From positions 26,900,697-26,964,696 of the forward strand of contig OZ026604.1 of NCBI GenBank assembly GCA_964020085.1: 64,000 bases of DNA, written 5' to 3'. The translations under genes and the position numbers were made by a program. This document shows, in pieces, positions 11,601 through 24,600 of the stretch (position 1 is its first letter; each line of letters starts with the position of its first letter). The notes beneath the pieces are model-generated. The model was not told the DNA's origin and searched no databases. It was given only the letters and a program-made list of their open reading frames with translations. Origin of the DNA: Micromussa lordhowensis. Taxonomy: Eukaryota > Cnidaria > Anthozoa > Scleractinia > Lobophylliidae.

Positions 11601-14600
11601 TCTTGGCGAAAGCGTGTAAGAACTCCAACCAGAGAGTTGGTAAGGTCAGGGCCTGACATTAGTTGGTCGTTCAAGGAAGTGCCTTCATGTCTAGCGCTAC
11701 AGTCGAAGACCACGCGTATCTTCTGGGGCTTCCTAGGGTGGTAAACACCGTGGTGTGGTAGGTACCATACCTTACCAGGGCTAGCTTCCAGACTGTCATC
11801 TGGCACTCGTTGCGCGTAACCCTTTGCGATCATTTCATTCACAAAGTTGACATAGTCATTTCGATAGTTCTCATCCCGTAACATCTTCTTTCTCTGCCAA
11901 GCTGCTCGTTTCAGCGCTTGTACTCGGTTGTTCGGCATTGTCACCTGAGAGTTTCTGAATGGCAATGGTATCACATAATGACCGTTGTGATGGTGGACGT
12001 TTTCCGTTATCCTGTCAATGAACTTCTTGTCCTCCTGGGAGTAGCCGTATTCATCAGGGCTAGACTTGTGATCATTGAAATCTAGTTCAAACATTTGCTG
12101 TATGGCTTGGGGTGATATCACCTCTCTGAAAGATTCCACTTCCCGTACCGTGATTGTGTGGCAAGTAACATTGCCAGGACTTGAAATGTTCTCCACATAC
12201 AAAGGCCCGGACAGAGTCCAGCCATGTCGTAAGCGCATTGCGTATGGTCCCTTGTCACCACTTGGTACGACTTCTAGGGGTTCCATAGCTGTAGGACAAT
12301 TACTTCCGATAAGTAAGCCAATCTCCAGGTTCGGTATGAACTCCGGAATCTTCTCGGCAACACTGTGAAGATGCTCCCACCGTTTAACTGCTTCAGGGGT
12401 AGGAATCTGTCGTTCGGTAACTGGTATCTCAAAGCTCGTATAAGACTGCGGTAACTCAACCGGGTTCTTGCCTTCCATGTCCGCCACTACCAAGTCAGAG
12501 ACAACAGTGGTAGTTATCAAGCTTTGGCCATGCATGGTGCCCAGCTGTAACTGTGTCTTTTCGCCGTCAGCACCTATCTTCTCTCCTAGACTCTCAGTTA
12601 AGAAGCAGCCACTGCTACCATTGTCGTAGAAAGCATAGGTAGTGATCGTCTCCTTGCTGCCTTTCTTCTTCACACGTACTGGGAGGATGGCATGAAGCAC
12701 GACTGATTCTTCAGGTTTAGTGGTGTTACAGGAGGAAGATTGAAGATTAGTGCAGGCATTGGCTACTGCCTTGTCATTTTCATGTCTACTATTGTCCTTT
12801 GGTGGAATTTGGAACCCACTTATGTGAAGGGCTGAGGGATGCAGTCGCCCACAGTATCTACACTTCCGTCTGTTTGGGCAGTTCCTTGAAATGTGACTTG
12901 TTCCGTAACATCCAAAACACATGTTCCTTTCTCTTAAGAACACCCTCTTAAGTTCTGGAGTTTTCTTGTTGAATACATCGCAGTCATCCAAATCATGATT
13001 AAGACTACAAAGGTGGCATGGAGGGCGACCGTAATTGCTTGGAGGCCCGGCCCCGTATACAGCTGGAGGCTTGACAGCTCCGAGTGGTGTTGTCACAAAA
13101 CTGGTTTCCTTTGGTCTCCATGGCTTTTCTGGTTTCTTTGGGGGCTTCTTTCCTTTGCTGGGCGGTTCCCTTTCTTTGGGCTTAACATCTTCCTTACTCT
13201 TGCTCAGGGCTTCTTTGCCGAACACGGGATCGTTGGCAGACTCTGACGCATACTCCACAAACTCGGCAAGATCTGAGAAACAAGCTACACCATCCTCCCT
13301 TCTCTTCTTCTTTAAAACTTGATCCCTCCATTTAGCTTGCAAGTTGGCGGGGAGCTTGGAGACAACTGACTGCATATTTGGTGCATGATCAAGCACGCGC
13401 ATGTATGAAATACTCTTCATTGCAATGTTACACTTTGTCAGGAATATTGACAGTCGCTTCAAGGCTTGGTTGTCATCATATCTAACAGGAGGCCAGTGGA
13501 TGATTTTGTTTAGGTAGGCTGTGGAAATCTTGTATGGGTCCCCGTATTCTTTCTGAAGCAGACGTCTGGCTTCAGTGTAACCTGCTTCAGGGTCCATGTG
13601 TAAACATCCCTGAATAAGGTCCGCCGGTTCGCCTTCGAGATGCTGATTTAGATAATACAATAGATCAGAACTGGTGGATGCTTTGGAGCGGATGCGTGTA
13701 TCAAAGGCCATAACAAAGGTCTTGTACTCAATTGGGTCACCTGTGAATTTAGCTATTGTTGGTTGTGGCAGTGTCATAGCGGCCGTTAACTGTTGGTGCG
13801 TCGCAATGACTGTCTCATTCTGCTTCTGCTGTAACTCGATTACATTCTGAAAGGTACGTTCTGCCAGCTGAGGTGACTGAGCTTCGGAGACACGATGACT
13901 GCTTTCCTTGGAAGTTTCAAGACCTTTACTTGTCAACGGTGTCGATGAGACTCCACCTGCAAACATGCCAGGGGTGAAATCGTCTGCCTTAGAATTCTTG
14001 GGTGAGCTGTCAACCTCTGTATTTATAGCTCGCGTCGTCTCGGGTGTGGCAGAAGGGCTATGCGGGTTGCGACTCACAGCGTCATTGTCGGGTGGTGATT
14101 TTGCTGCAGACTTTAACACGATGGGTGTAAAGGAGGCAGCCACTGAAGGTGGACCTGAGCCAAGCGGTGGTGGGGGTGTCTCGTGTTCCCTATCAATTTC
14201 ACTCAATGCCTTCTCTCTCGCTTCAGTCTTTGCTATTTCCGTGTCAAGTTCCAAGTCTTCTTCCGCAGCGCGAAGAGCCTGTTTCCGCTTAAGCATTGAT
14301 CTTTCAGCTTTTAGCTCTGCTAGACGCACTCTCTCGCGGTCTCTTGCAGACAACCTCGAACTTGCCTTAGATGATCGCTCAGATCCTTTGTTGCTTCTTC
14401 CATCTAGCTGATCAGTCAAGTGGGCTTCAGCCTGTGACATCCACGCATTTAATGGGTGTAAATATGCCATCATATCTTCAACCCTTTCCTTGAAATGGGC
14501 ATGTTCATGCTCTTTATCTTCTTCATTGGTCAACTCTTGGTAATAAGTAGAGAAGGCTTCCTTGTACTCTTCAATAAGATCAATTAATTTCGCTGTTTCA

Positions 14601-14917
14601 TCCTTAACAAGATGCAAATTGTTGACATCAACCATAAGCTGGGATAGCTCTGTCCTTTTTCTGGAAACAGATCTCAGAGAGTTTGTACAGTGTTGTTTTA
14701 GCCTATTGATTTTCTCTTCTAAACCCTTTTCGGTCAAATTTCGCCGCCGCGGGCCAAGATAATCCTGTAGGTCACCAGTATCCGATGGTTGTTCTGGATC
14801 ATGATCCTCCGTTCTCCTTTCGGTCTCATCTCCTTTGAAATCCTCGAATTCCTCCACAGGAAGGTCGCCTGGAACATTTAAGCCGTCCGTGTGATCCTGG
14901 CAACTAGCTTCTGCCAT
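8612..14917 (-). CDS. BEL/Pao gag-pol polyprotein
   Basis: A single intact frame of about 2101 codons. The start used here is the first ATG (residues MAEASCQDH); the frame is open further upstream but only with non-ATG codons. Domains in order, with approximate residues: charged, coiled-coil-like N terminus; BEL Gag domain (DUF1759 type, around 380-540); two zinc knuckles (CxxC...C patterns, near 640-680); aspartic protease with the DNGS active site (near 763); reverse transcriptase with YVDD (near 1192); RNase H with SDAS and HTDS motifs (near 1370-1440); integrase with an H2C2 zinc-binding module (about 1735-1775) and a core with Asp in GVDYFG (about 1799), Asp in SDNGTNF (about 1860) and Glu in GVWERQ (about 1907); and a C-terminal DUF5641-type domain. 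All catalytic motifs are present and nothing is broken. It copies the element's RNA into DNA and inserts it. Confidence 0.95.
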   Translation of the reverse strand: MAEASCQDHTDGLNVPGDLPVEEFEDFKGDETERRTEDHDPEQPSDTGDLQDYLGPRRRNLTEKGLEEKINRLKQHCTNSLRSVSRKRTELSQLMVDVNNLHLVKDETAKLIDLIEEYKEAFSTYYQELTNEEDKEHEHAHFKERVEDMMAYLHPLNAWMSQAEAHLTDQLDGRSNKGSERSSKASSRLSARDRERVRLAELKAERSMLKRKQALRAAEEDLELDTEIAKTEAREKALSEIDREHETPPPPLGSGPPSVAASFTPIVLKSAAKSPPDNDAVSRNPHSPSATPETTRAINTEVDSSPKNSKADDFTPGMFAGGVSSTPLTSKGLETSKESSHRVSEAQSPQLAERTFQNVIELQQKQNETVIATHQQLTAAMTLPQPTIAKFTGDPIEYKTFVMAFDTRIRSKASTSSDLLYYLNQHLEGEPADLIQGCLHMDPEAGYTEARRLLQKEYGDPYKISTAYLNKIIHWPPVRYDDNQALKRLSIFLTKCNIAMKSISYMRVLDHAPNMQSVVSKLPANLQAKWRDQVLKKKRREDGVACFSDLAEFVEYASESANDPVFGKEALSKSKEDVKPKEREPPSKGKKPPKKPEKPWRPKETSFVTTPLGAVKPPAVYGAGPPSNYGRPPCHLCSLNHDLDDCDVFNKKTPELKRVFLRERNMCFGCYGTSHISRNCPNRRKCRYCGRLHPSALHISGFQIPPKDNSRHENDKAVANACTNLQSSSCNTTKPEESVVLHAILPVRVKKKGSKETITTYAFYDNGSSGCFLTESLGEKIGADGEKTQLQLGTMHGQSLITTTVVSDLVVADMEGKNPVELPQSYTSFEIPVTERQIPTPEAVKRWEHLHSVAEKIPEFIPNLEIGLLIGSNCPTAMEPLEVVPSGDKGPYAMRLRHGWTLSGPLYVENISSPGNVTCHTITVREVESFREVISPQAIQQMFELDFNDHKSSPDEYGYSQEDKKFIDRITENVHHHNGHYVIPLPFRNSQVTMPNNRVQALKRAAWQRKKMLRDENYRNDYVNFVNEMIAKGYAQRVPDDSLEASPGKVWYLPHHGVYHPRKPQKIRVVFDCSARHEGTSLNDQLMSGPDLTNSLVGVLTRFRQEPIAFMADIEAMFHQVQVPDDQRDFLRFLWWPDGNLELPMQEYRMTVHLFGAASSPSCCNFALKETAKVTAHESGPLAAETIRRNFYVDDCLRSVKDEQTAIELVQGLRQACEHGGFNLTKFMSNSRAVLESVPTEKRSKEARDLDLGHDRLPVERALGVQWCVESDVFEFRIVVNDKPPTRRGILSVISSIYDPLGFASPFTLPAKKILQDLCREDIGWDDAIPEQYHTRWAKWLSELPLLEKFKVNRCVKPPDFGTVTSKQVHLFSDASSMGYGTVAYLRLCDDSNRVHCTFLMGKARLAPIKPVTIPRLELTAATTSIRVGEMLKRELDGDPEFMYHTDSTTVLRYIANEQQRFHVFVANRVQLIRDHSHPKQWKYVETKENPADDASRGLNGLALLEGQRWLEGPEFLWKPESEWPQQPFTLGQVPDDDPEVRKVTTSSVVSINQVDNATIKLINSFSDWHRLRRAVAVFLRVKETLRRRHNDRVNAENEAKCGNRNPADQKLPAATKAVKFKSAEESCSPLTVQDLATAELAILKFVQASAFGKEIHALKEGEKIKLRGKKKGGVKNDSPIRRLDPFLDNGVLRVGGRLRRADLPFESKHPAILPKKSHVTTLLIRHAHKRLGHAGRSHIIANLRERYWIVKVNAAARHVISKCVFCRRNHGKPSEQKMADLPRDRISPAPPFTYTGVDYFGPFLIKEGRKEVKKYGAIFTCLVSRAVHIEVASSLESSSFIQALRRFIARRGPVREMRSDNGTNFVGAHNELLQAIQEMDHEEIRAKLQRENIDWTFNPPAASHMGGVWERQIKTTRKILAGLMDEYGHCLDEESFRTLMCEVEAVINSRPLTTVSGEPGDLEPLTPNHILTTKSTVILPPPGEFQKNDVYMRRRWRRVQYLANLFWSRWKREYLVVMQERRKWQHPQRNLIEGDIVIIREENVPRNAWSLALVVQVEQDAEGLVRSVVVKTRETTLRRPINKLVLILPKEEQEGGQEKK

Positions 14918-15045
14918 ACATGTGTTGAATTGCAGTGATATTTCCAAAGCAAATCCAGATAAAATACAAATATGATCGATGTAATCCAGCAAATAACTTC
15001 TTCAAAGCACGTAGAACGTTAATGTGTAGATTTCTCTTTACGAAA

Positions 15046-15634
15046 TAAGGCGGCAGAATTGCCTTATGGCCTTGCGAAACAAAGGGCCGTACAGTATAAC
15101 AGATAAACACAAACACAAAGTTTAATCACAATCACAGAAATTCTTGTACACGCAGTTCTCCTTGATTCTTTTGACGATTCCTTTGAACAATACGATAAAC
15201 TGATGTCTGATGCGATGATAAGCGATGACAACAGGCGGTAACACACGGTAAATCACAGTAATTAACGGTAAGTCGCGGTAAAGAGAACTAAAAGGAAAAC
15301 AGAGAACCTAATATAACAAATGCGAGCTAAATGCGAACGAAATGAACTTACAATTGAACGAAACAATAAATCTATTAAACTTACATCTGTGTCCTTACAT
15401 GAACCTTGTGTCCTTAGATCCGTCCCTTAAGAATCCTTAATCCGTCCTTGAAAACCGTAGACCTTACACTGTCCTTAATCCATGCAAATAAAACTTAAAA
15501 CGAGCTTAACAAAACGTTCTGAAACGTCCTTGAACATTCAGCTACAATGTAGCGTGGTCGTATCCGGGACCGTTTGGTCCCAGACCGCCGCAATGTTAGT
15601 GTCACGCACGGTCACGCGCAATGTGGCCGTGACA
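15046..15634 (-). repeat. 5' LTR of the BEL/Pao element
   Basis: Same 589-bp sequence as 7995-8583; I noticed no difference. In element orientation it should contain the promoter and transcription start, although I could not place a clear TATA box. The right copy of the CTATT duplication follows at 15635-15639. Confidence 0.92.
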
Positions 15635-18600
15635 CTATTATTATTATCCTGCACTGTAACAACAGTAAAAGGGATATCGTATTGATAAAAATCTAGCCAT
15701 TAAACATTCTTCCCATAGCAAATATAAAAGTGTTCATCCTTCTGGAAGTGCAAAGGCGTGGCATATTAAAATGGAGCTTATTTTATAAAATTCACACACC
15801 TGGTCAAGCCTGAAAAAACTACTTACACATAATGTGCAGGTCCCAAACTTTGCATGTGCACTCGCTGAGAGCCTGCAATTGCTGTGGTGGCATTAGTTTG
15901 AAAAGTTATAAAATTCACAAACCTTGTCTAACCTGAAAGTACTACTTACACATAATGTGCAGGTCCCAAACTTTCCATGTGCACTCGCACAGACACTGCG
16001 AGTACCGTGATGGCATTACTTTGGAAAGTTATAAAATTCACAAACCTGGTCAAGGTCAAGCCTGAAAATACTACTTACACATAATGTGCAGGTCCCAAAC
16101 TTTGGATGTGCACTCTTTGGTTTAGTTTCCTTCTCGCTTCGTCTTGTTCATCTTGGTGTTCTGTTTGGGCGCTTTAATCGTATCCGCTGGTATGTTATTT
16201 CCCTTTGTTGTTGTTGCTTTTCGTCCTTTAGGAGGCATGTTGAATGTTTCACACAATCTGTGAGTTTCCACTCGCACGGTCCCTGCAAATACCGTGGTGG
16301 CATTAGTTTGAAAGGTATAACATTCACAAACCAGGTCAAGCCTTAAAATACTACTTATACATAATGTGCAGGTCCCAAACTTTGCATGTGCACTCGCACA
16401 GAGCCTATGAATACCGTGGTGGGATTAGTTTGGAAAGTTATAAAATTAACAAACCTGGTCAAGCCTGAAAATACTACTAACACATAATGTGCAGGTCCCA
16501 AACTTTGCATGTGCACTCCCACAGACCCTGTGAATACCGTGGTGGCATTACTTTGGAAAGTTATAAAATTCACAAACGTGGTCAAGCCTGAAAATACTAC
16601 TTACACATAATGTGCAGGTCCCAAACTTTGCATGTGCACTCGCACAGAGCCTACGAATACCGTGGTGCGATTAGTTTGGAAAGTTATAAAATTCACAAAC
16701 CTGGTCAAGCCTGAAAATACTACTAACACATAATGTGCAGGTCCCAAACTTTGCATATGCACTCCCACAGACCCTGTGAATACCGTGGTGGCATTACTTT
16801 GGAAAGTTATAAAATGCACAAACCTGGTCAAGCCTGAAAATACTATTTACACATAATGTGCGGGTCCCAAACATGGCATGTGCACCCGCACAGACCCTGC
16901 GAATACCGTGGTGGCATTAGCTTGGAAAGTTATAACAGATAGTAGATAATTTAATGGCAAATGCATTCCCAGGCCAAGGGTCGAATTACACATTTTTACA
17001 ATCAACAATTTAAAAATGTATAAAACTATTTACACGTCTTATTATACTAGCAATTGACAATATTATAACATAATGTTTAAATATACTGACTATAAATGTA
17101 GATTGATTGAAAAATGTCATCATTTTCATTATTATTTTTACTATTATTATTATCCTGCACTGTAACAACAGTAAAAGGGATATCGTATTGATAAAAATCT
17201 AGCCATTAAACATTCTTCCCATAGCAAATATAAAAGTGTTCATCCTTCTGGAAGTGCAAAGGCGTGGCATATTAAAATGGAGCTTATTTTATAAAATTCA
17301 CAAACCTGGTCAAGCCTGAAAATACTACTTACACATAATGTGCAGGTCCCAAACTTTGCATGTGCACTCGCTCAGAGCCTGCAAATGCTGTGGTGGCATT
17401 AGTTTGAAAAGTTATAAAATTCACAAACCTTGTCTAACCTGAAAGTACTACTTACACATAATGTGCAGGTCCCAAACTTTCCATGTGCACTCGCGCAGAC
17501 ACTGCGAGTACCGTGATGGCATTACTTTGGAAAGTTATAAAATTCACAAACGTGGTCAAGGTCAAGCCTGAAAATACTACTTACACATAATGTGCAGGTC
17601 CCAAACTTTGGATGTGCACTCTTTGGTTTAGTTTCCTTCTCGCTTCGTCTTGTTCATCTTGGTGTTCTGTTTGGGCGCTTTAATCGTATCCGCTGGTATG
17701 TTATTTCCCTTTGTTGTTGTTGCTTTTCGTCCTTTAGGAGGCATGTTGAATGTTTCACACAATCTGTGAGTTTCCACTCGCACGGTCCCTGCAAATACCG
17801 TGGTGGCATTAGTTTGAAAGGTATAACATTCACAAACCAGGTCAAGCCTGAAAATACTACTTATACATAATGTGCAGGTCCCAAACTTTGCATGTGCACT
17901 CGCACAGAGCCTATGAATACCGTGGTGGGATTAGTTTGGAAAGTTATAAAATTAACAAACCTGGTCAAGCCTGAAAATACTACTAACACATAATGTGCAG
18001 GTCCCAAACTTTGCATGTGCACTCCCACAGACCCTGTGAATACCGTGGTGGCATTACTTTGGAAAGTTATAAAATTCACAAACGTGGTCAAGCCTGAAAA
18101 TACTACTTACACATAATGTGCAGGTCCCAAACTTTGCATGTGCACTCGCACAGAGCCTACGAATACCGTGGTTCGATTAGTTTGGAAAGTTATAAAATTC
18201 ACAAACCTGGTCAAGCCTGAAAATACTACTAACACATAATGTGCAGGTCCCAAACTTTGCATGCGCACTCCCACAGACCCTGTGAATACCGTGATGGCAT
18301 TACTTTGGAAAGTTATGAAATGCACAAACCTGGTCAAGCCTGAAAATACTATTTACACATAATGTGCGGGTCCCAAACATGGCATGTGCACCCGCACAGA
18401 CCCTGCGAATACCGTGGTGGCATTAGCTTGGAAAGTTATAATAGATAGTAGTTAATTTATGCCAAATGCATTCCCACGCCAAGGGTCGAATTACACATTT
18501 TTACAATCAACAATTTAAAAATGTATAAAACTATTTACACGTCTTATTATACTAGCAATTGACAATATTATAACATAATAATGTTTAAATATACTGACTA

Positions 18601-21600
18601 TAAATGTAGATTGATTGAAAAATGTCATCATTTTCATTATTATTATTACTATTATTATTATCCTGCACTGTAACAACAGTAAAAGGGATATCGTATTGAT
18701 AAAAATCTAGCCATTAAACATTCTTCCCATAGCAAATATAAAAGTGTTCATCCTTCTGGAAGTGCAAAGGCGTGGCATATTAAAATGGAGCTTATTTTAT
18801 AAAATTCACACACCTGGTCAAGCCTGAAAAAACTACTTACACATAATGTGCAGGTCCCAAACTTTGCATGTGCACTCGCTGAGAGCCTGCAATTGCTGTG
18901 GTGGCATTAGTTTGAAAAGTTATAAAATTCACAAACCTTGTCTAACCTGAAAGTACTACTTACACATAATGTGCAGGTCCCAAACTTTCCATGTGCACTC
19001 GCACAGACACTGCGAGTACCGTGATGGCATTACTTTGGAAAGTTATAAAATTCACAAACCTGGTCAAGGTCAAGCCTGAAAATACTACTTACACATAATG
19101 TGCAGGTCCCAAACTTTGGATGTGCACTCTTTGGTTTAGTTTCCTTCTCGCTTCGTCTTGTTCATCTTGGTGTTCTGTTTGGGCGCTTTAATCGTATCCG
19201 CTGGTATGTTATTTCCCTTTGTTGTTGTTGCTTTTCGTCCTTTAGGAGGCATGTTGAATGTTTCACACAATCTGTGAGTTTCCACTCGCACGGTCCCTGC
19301 AAATACCGTGGTGGCATTAGTTTGAAAGGTATAACATTCACAAACCAGGTCAAGCCTTAAAATACTACTTATACATAATGTGCAGGTCCCAAACTTTGCA
19401 TGTGCACTCGCACAGAGCCTATGAATACCGTGGTGGGATTAGTTTGGAAAGTTATAAAATTAACAAACCTGGTCAAGCCTGAAAATACTACTAACACATA
19501 ATGTGCAGGTCCCAAACTTTGCATGTGCACTCCCACAGACCCTGTGAATACCGTGGTGGCATTACTTTGGAAAGTTATAAAATTCACAAACGTGGTCAAG
19601 CCTGAAAATACTACTTACACATAATGTGCAGGTCCCAAACTTTGCATGTGCACTCGCACAGAGCCTACGAATACCGTGGTGCGATTAGTTTGGAAAGTTA
19701 TAAAATTCACAAACCTGGTCAAGCCTGAAAATACTACTAACACATAATGTGCAGGTCCCAAACTTTGCATATGCACTCCCACAGACCCTGTGAATACCGT
19801 GGTGGCATTACTTTGGAAAGTTATAAAATGCACAAACCTGGTCAAGCCTGAAAATACTATTTACACATAATGTGCGGGTCCCAAACATGGCATGTGCACC
19901 CGCACAGACCCTGCGAATACCGTGGTGGCATTAGCTTGGAAAGTTATAACAGATAGTAGATAATTTAATGGCAAATGCATTCCCAGGCCAAGGGTCGAAT
20001 TACACATTTTTACAATCAACAATTTAAAAATGTATAAAACTATTTACACGTCTTATTATACTAGCAATTGACAATATTATAACATAATGTTTAAATATAC
20101 TGACTATAAATGTAGATTGATTGAAAAATGTCATCATTTTCATTATTATTTTTACTATTATTATTATCCTGCACTGTAACAACAGTAAAAGGGATATCGT
20201 ATTGATAAAAATCTAGCCATTAAACATTCTTCCCATAGCAAATATAAAAGTGTTCATCCTTCTGGAAGTGCAAAGGCGTGGCATATTAAAATGGAGCTTA
20301 TTTTATAAAATTCACAAACCTGGTCAAGCCTGAAAATACTACTTACACATAATGTGCAGGTCCCAAACTTTGCATGTGCACTCGCTCAGAGCCTGCAAAT
20401 GCTGTGGTGGCATTAGTTTGAAAAGTTATAAAATTCACAAACCTTGTCTAACCTGAAAGTACTACTTACACATAATGTGCAGGTCCCAAACTTTCCATGT
20501 GCACTCGCGCAGACACTGCGAGTACCGTGATGGCATTACTTTGGAAAGTTATAAAATTCACAAACGTGGTCAAGGTCAAGCCTGAAAATACTACTTACAC
20601 ATAATGTGCAGGTCCCAAACTTTGGATGTGCACTCTTTGGTTTAGTTTCCTTCTCGCTTCGTCTTGTTCATCTTGGTGTTCTGTTTGGGCGCTTTAATCG
20701 TATCCGCTGGTATGTTATTTCCCTTTGTTGTTGTTGCTTTTCGTCCTTTAGGAGGCATGTTGAATGTTTCACACAATCTGTGAGTCTCCACTCGCACGGT
20801 CCCTGCAAATACCGTGGTGGCATTAGTTTGAAAGGTATAACATTCACAAACCAGGTCAAGCCTGAAAATACTACTTATACATAATGTGCAGGTCCCACAC
20901 TTTGCATGTGCACTCGCACAGAGCCTATGAATACCGTGGTGGGATTAGTTTGGAAAGTTATAAAATTAACAAACCTGGTCAAGCCTGAAAATACTACTAA
21001 CACATAATGTGCAGGTCCCAAACTTTGCATGTGCACTCCCACAGACCCTGTGAATACCGTGGTGGCATTACTTTGGAAAGTTATAAAATTCACAAACGTG
21101 GTCAAGCCTAAAAATACTACTTACACATAATGTGCAGGTCCCAAACTTTGCATGTGCACTCGCACAGAGCCTACGAATACCGTGGTTCGATTAGTTTGGA
21201 AAGTTATAAAATTCACAAACCTGGTCAAGCCTGAAAATACTACTAACACATAATGTGCAGGTCCCAAACTTTGCATGCGCACTCCCACAGACCCTGTGAA
21301 TACCGTGATGGCATTACTTTGGAAAGTTATGAAATGCACAAACCTGGTCAAGCCTGAAAATACTATTTACACATAATGTGCGGGTCCCAAACATGGCATG
21401 TGCACCCGCACAGACCCTGCGAATACCGTGGTGGCATTAGCTTGGAAAGTTATAATAGATAGTAGTTAATTTATGCCAAATGCATTCCCACGCCAAGGGT
21501 CGAATTACACATTTTTACAATCAACAATTTAAAAATGTATAAAACTATTTACACGTCTTATTATACTAGCAATTGACAATATTATAACATAATAATGTTT

Positions 21601-24600
21601 AAATATACTGACTATAAATGTAGATTGATTGAAAAATGTCATCATTTTCATTATTATTATTACTATTATTATTATCCTGCACTGTAACAACAGTAAAAGG
21701 GATATCGTATTGATAAAAATCTAGCCATTAAACATTCTTCCCATAGCAAATATAAAAGTGTTCATCCTTCTGGAAGTGCAAAGGCGTGGCATATTAAAAT
21801 GGAGCTTATTTTATAAAATTCACACACCTGGTCAAGCCTGAAAATACTACTTACACATAATGTGCAGGTCCCAAACTTTGCATGTGCACTCGCTCAGAGC
21901 CTGCAAATGCTGTGGTGGCATTAGTTTGAAAAGTTATAAAATTCACAAACCTTGTCTAACCTGAAAGTACTACTTACACATAATGTGCAGGTCCCAAACT
22001 TTCCATGTGCACTCGCACAGACACTGCGAGTACCGTGATGGCATTACTTTGGAAAGTTATAAAATTCACAAACCTGGTCAAGGTCAAGCCTGAAAATACT
22101 ACTTACACATAATGTGCAGGTCCCAAACTTTGGATGTGCACTCTTTGGTTTAGTTTCCTTCTCGCTTCGTCTTGTTCATCTTGGTGTTCTGTTTGGGCGC
22201 TTTAATCGTATCCGCTGGTATGTTATTTCCCTTTGTTGTTGTTGCTTTTCGTCCTTTAGGAGGCATGTTGAATGTTTCACACAATCTGTGAGTTTCCACT
22301 CGCACGGTCCCTGCAAATACCGTGGTGGCATTAGTTTGAAAGGTATAACATTCACAAACCAGGTCAAGCCTTAAAATACTACTTATACATAATGTGCAGG
22401 TCCCAAACTTTGCATGTGCACTCGCACAGAGCCTATGAATACCGTGGTGGGATTAGTTTGGAAAGTTATAAAATTAACAAACCTGGTCAAGCCTGAAAAT
22501 ACTACTAACACATAATGTGCAGGTCCCAAACTTTGCATGTGCACTCCCACAGACCCTGTGAATACCGTGGTGGCATTACTTTGGAAAGTTATAAAATTCA
22601 CAAACGTGGTCAAGCCTGAAAATACTACTTACACATAATGTGCAGGTCCCAAACTTTGCATGTGCACTCGCACAGAGCCTACGAATACCGTGGTGCGATT
22701 AGTTTGGAAAGTTATAAAATTCACAAACCTGGTCAAGCCTGAAAATACTACTAACACATAATGTGCAGGTCCCAAACTTTGCATATGCACTCCCACAGAC
22801 CCTGTGAATACCGTGGTGGCATTACTTTGGAAAGTTATAAAATGCACAAACCTGGTCAAGCCTGAAAATACTATTTACACATAATGTGCGGGTCCCAAAC
22901 ATGGCATGTGCACCCGCACAGACCCTGCGAATACCGTGGTGGCATTAGCTTGGAAAGTTATAACAGATAGTAGATAATTTAATGCCAAATGCATTCCCAG
23001 GCCAAGGGTCGAATTACACATTTTTACAATCAACAATTTAAAAATGTATAAAACTATTTACACGTCTTATTATACTAGCAATTGACAATATTATAACATA
23101 ATGTTTAAATATACTGACTATAAATGTAGATTGATTGAAAAATGTCATCATTTTCATTATTATTATTACTATTATTATTATCCTGCACTGTAACAACAGT
23201 AAAAGGGATATCGTATTGATAAAAATCTAGCCATTAAACATTCTTCCCATAGCAAATATAAAAGTGTTCATCCTTCTGGAAGTGCAAAGGCGTGGCATAT
23301 TAAAATGGAGCTTATTTTATAAAATTCACAAACCTGGTCAAGCCTGAAAATACTACTTACACATAATGTGCAGGTCCGAAACTTTGCATGTGCACTCGCT
23401 CAGAGCCTGCAAATGCTGTGGTGGCATTAGTTTGAAAAGTTATAAAATTCACAAACCTTGTCTAACCTGAAAGTACTACTTACACATAATGTGCAGGTCC
23501 CAAACTTTCCATGTGCACTCGCACAGACACTGCGAGTACCGTGATGGCATTACTTTGGAAAGTTATAAAATTCACAAACCTGGTCAAGGTCAAGCCTGAA
23601 AATACTACTTACACATAATGTGCAGGTCCCAAACTTTGGATGTGCACTCTTTGGTTTAGTTTCCTTCTCGCTTCGTCTTGTTCATCTTGGTGTTCTGTTT
23701 GGGCGCTTTAATCGTATCCGCTGGTATGTTATTTCCCTTTGTTGTTGTTGCTTTTCGTCCTTTAGGAGGCATGTTGAATGTTTCACACAATCTGTGAGTT
23801 TCCACTCGCACGGTCCCTGCAAATACCGTGGTGGCATTAGTTTGAAAGGTATAACATTCACAAACCAGGTCAAGCCTTAAAATACTACTTATACATAATG
23901 TGCAGGTCCCAAACTTTGCATGTGCACTCGCACAGAGCCTATGAATACCGTGGTGGGATTAGTTTGGAAAGTTATAAAATTAACAAACCTGGTCAAGCCT
24001 GAAAATACTACTAACACATAATGTGCAGGTCCCAAACTTTGCATGTGCACTCCCACAGACCCTGTGAATACCGTGGTGGCATTACTTTGGAAAGTTATAA
24101 AATTCACAAACGTGGTCAAGCCTGAAAATACTACTTACACATAATGTGCAGGTCCCAAACTTTGCATGTGCACTCGCACAGAGCCTACGAATACCGTGGT
24201 GCGATTAGTTTGGAAAGTTATAAAATTCACAAACCTGGTCAAGCCTGAAAATACTACTAACACATAATGTGCAGGTCCCAAACTTTGCATATGCACTCCC
24301 ACAGACCCTGTGAATACCGTGGTGGCATTACTTTGGAAAGTTATAAAATGCACAAACCTGGTCAAGCCTAATAATACTATTTACACATAATGTGCGGGTC
24401 CCAAACATGGCATGTGCACCCGCACAGACCCTGCGAATACCGTGGTGGCATTAGCTTGGAAAGTTATAACAGATAGTAGATAATTTAATGCCAAATGCAT
24501 TCCCAGGCCAAGGGTCGAATTACACATTTTTACAATCAACAATTTAAAAATGTATAAAACTATTTACACGTCTTATTATACTAGCAATTGACAATATTAT

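Larger units (their letters stand above)
7995..15634 (-). mobile_element. Complete BEL/Pao LTR retrotransposon
   Basis: A 7640-bp element on the minus strand: two 589-bp LTRs, one long gag-pol frame between them, and a 5-bp duplication CTATT. In element orientation the LTR begins TGTCACGG and ends GCCGCCTTA, so its ends are TG and TA, not the usual TG and CA. The order Gag, zinc knuckles, protease, RT/RNase H, integrase is diagnostic for BEL/Pao. The LTRs read as identical and the frame is intact, so the insertion is recent and the element may be active. No primer-binding site complementary to a tRNA was recognised next to the 5' LTR (expected near 15045-15028). Confidence 0.96.
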
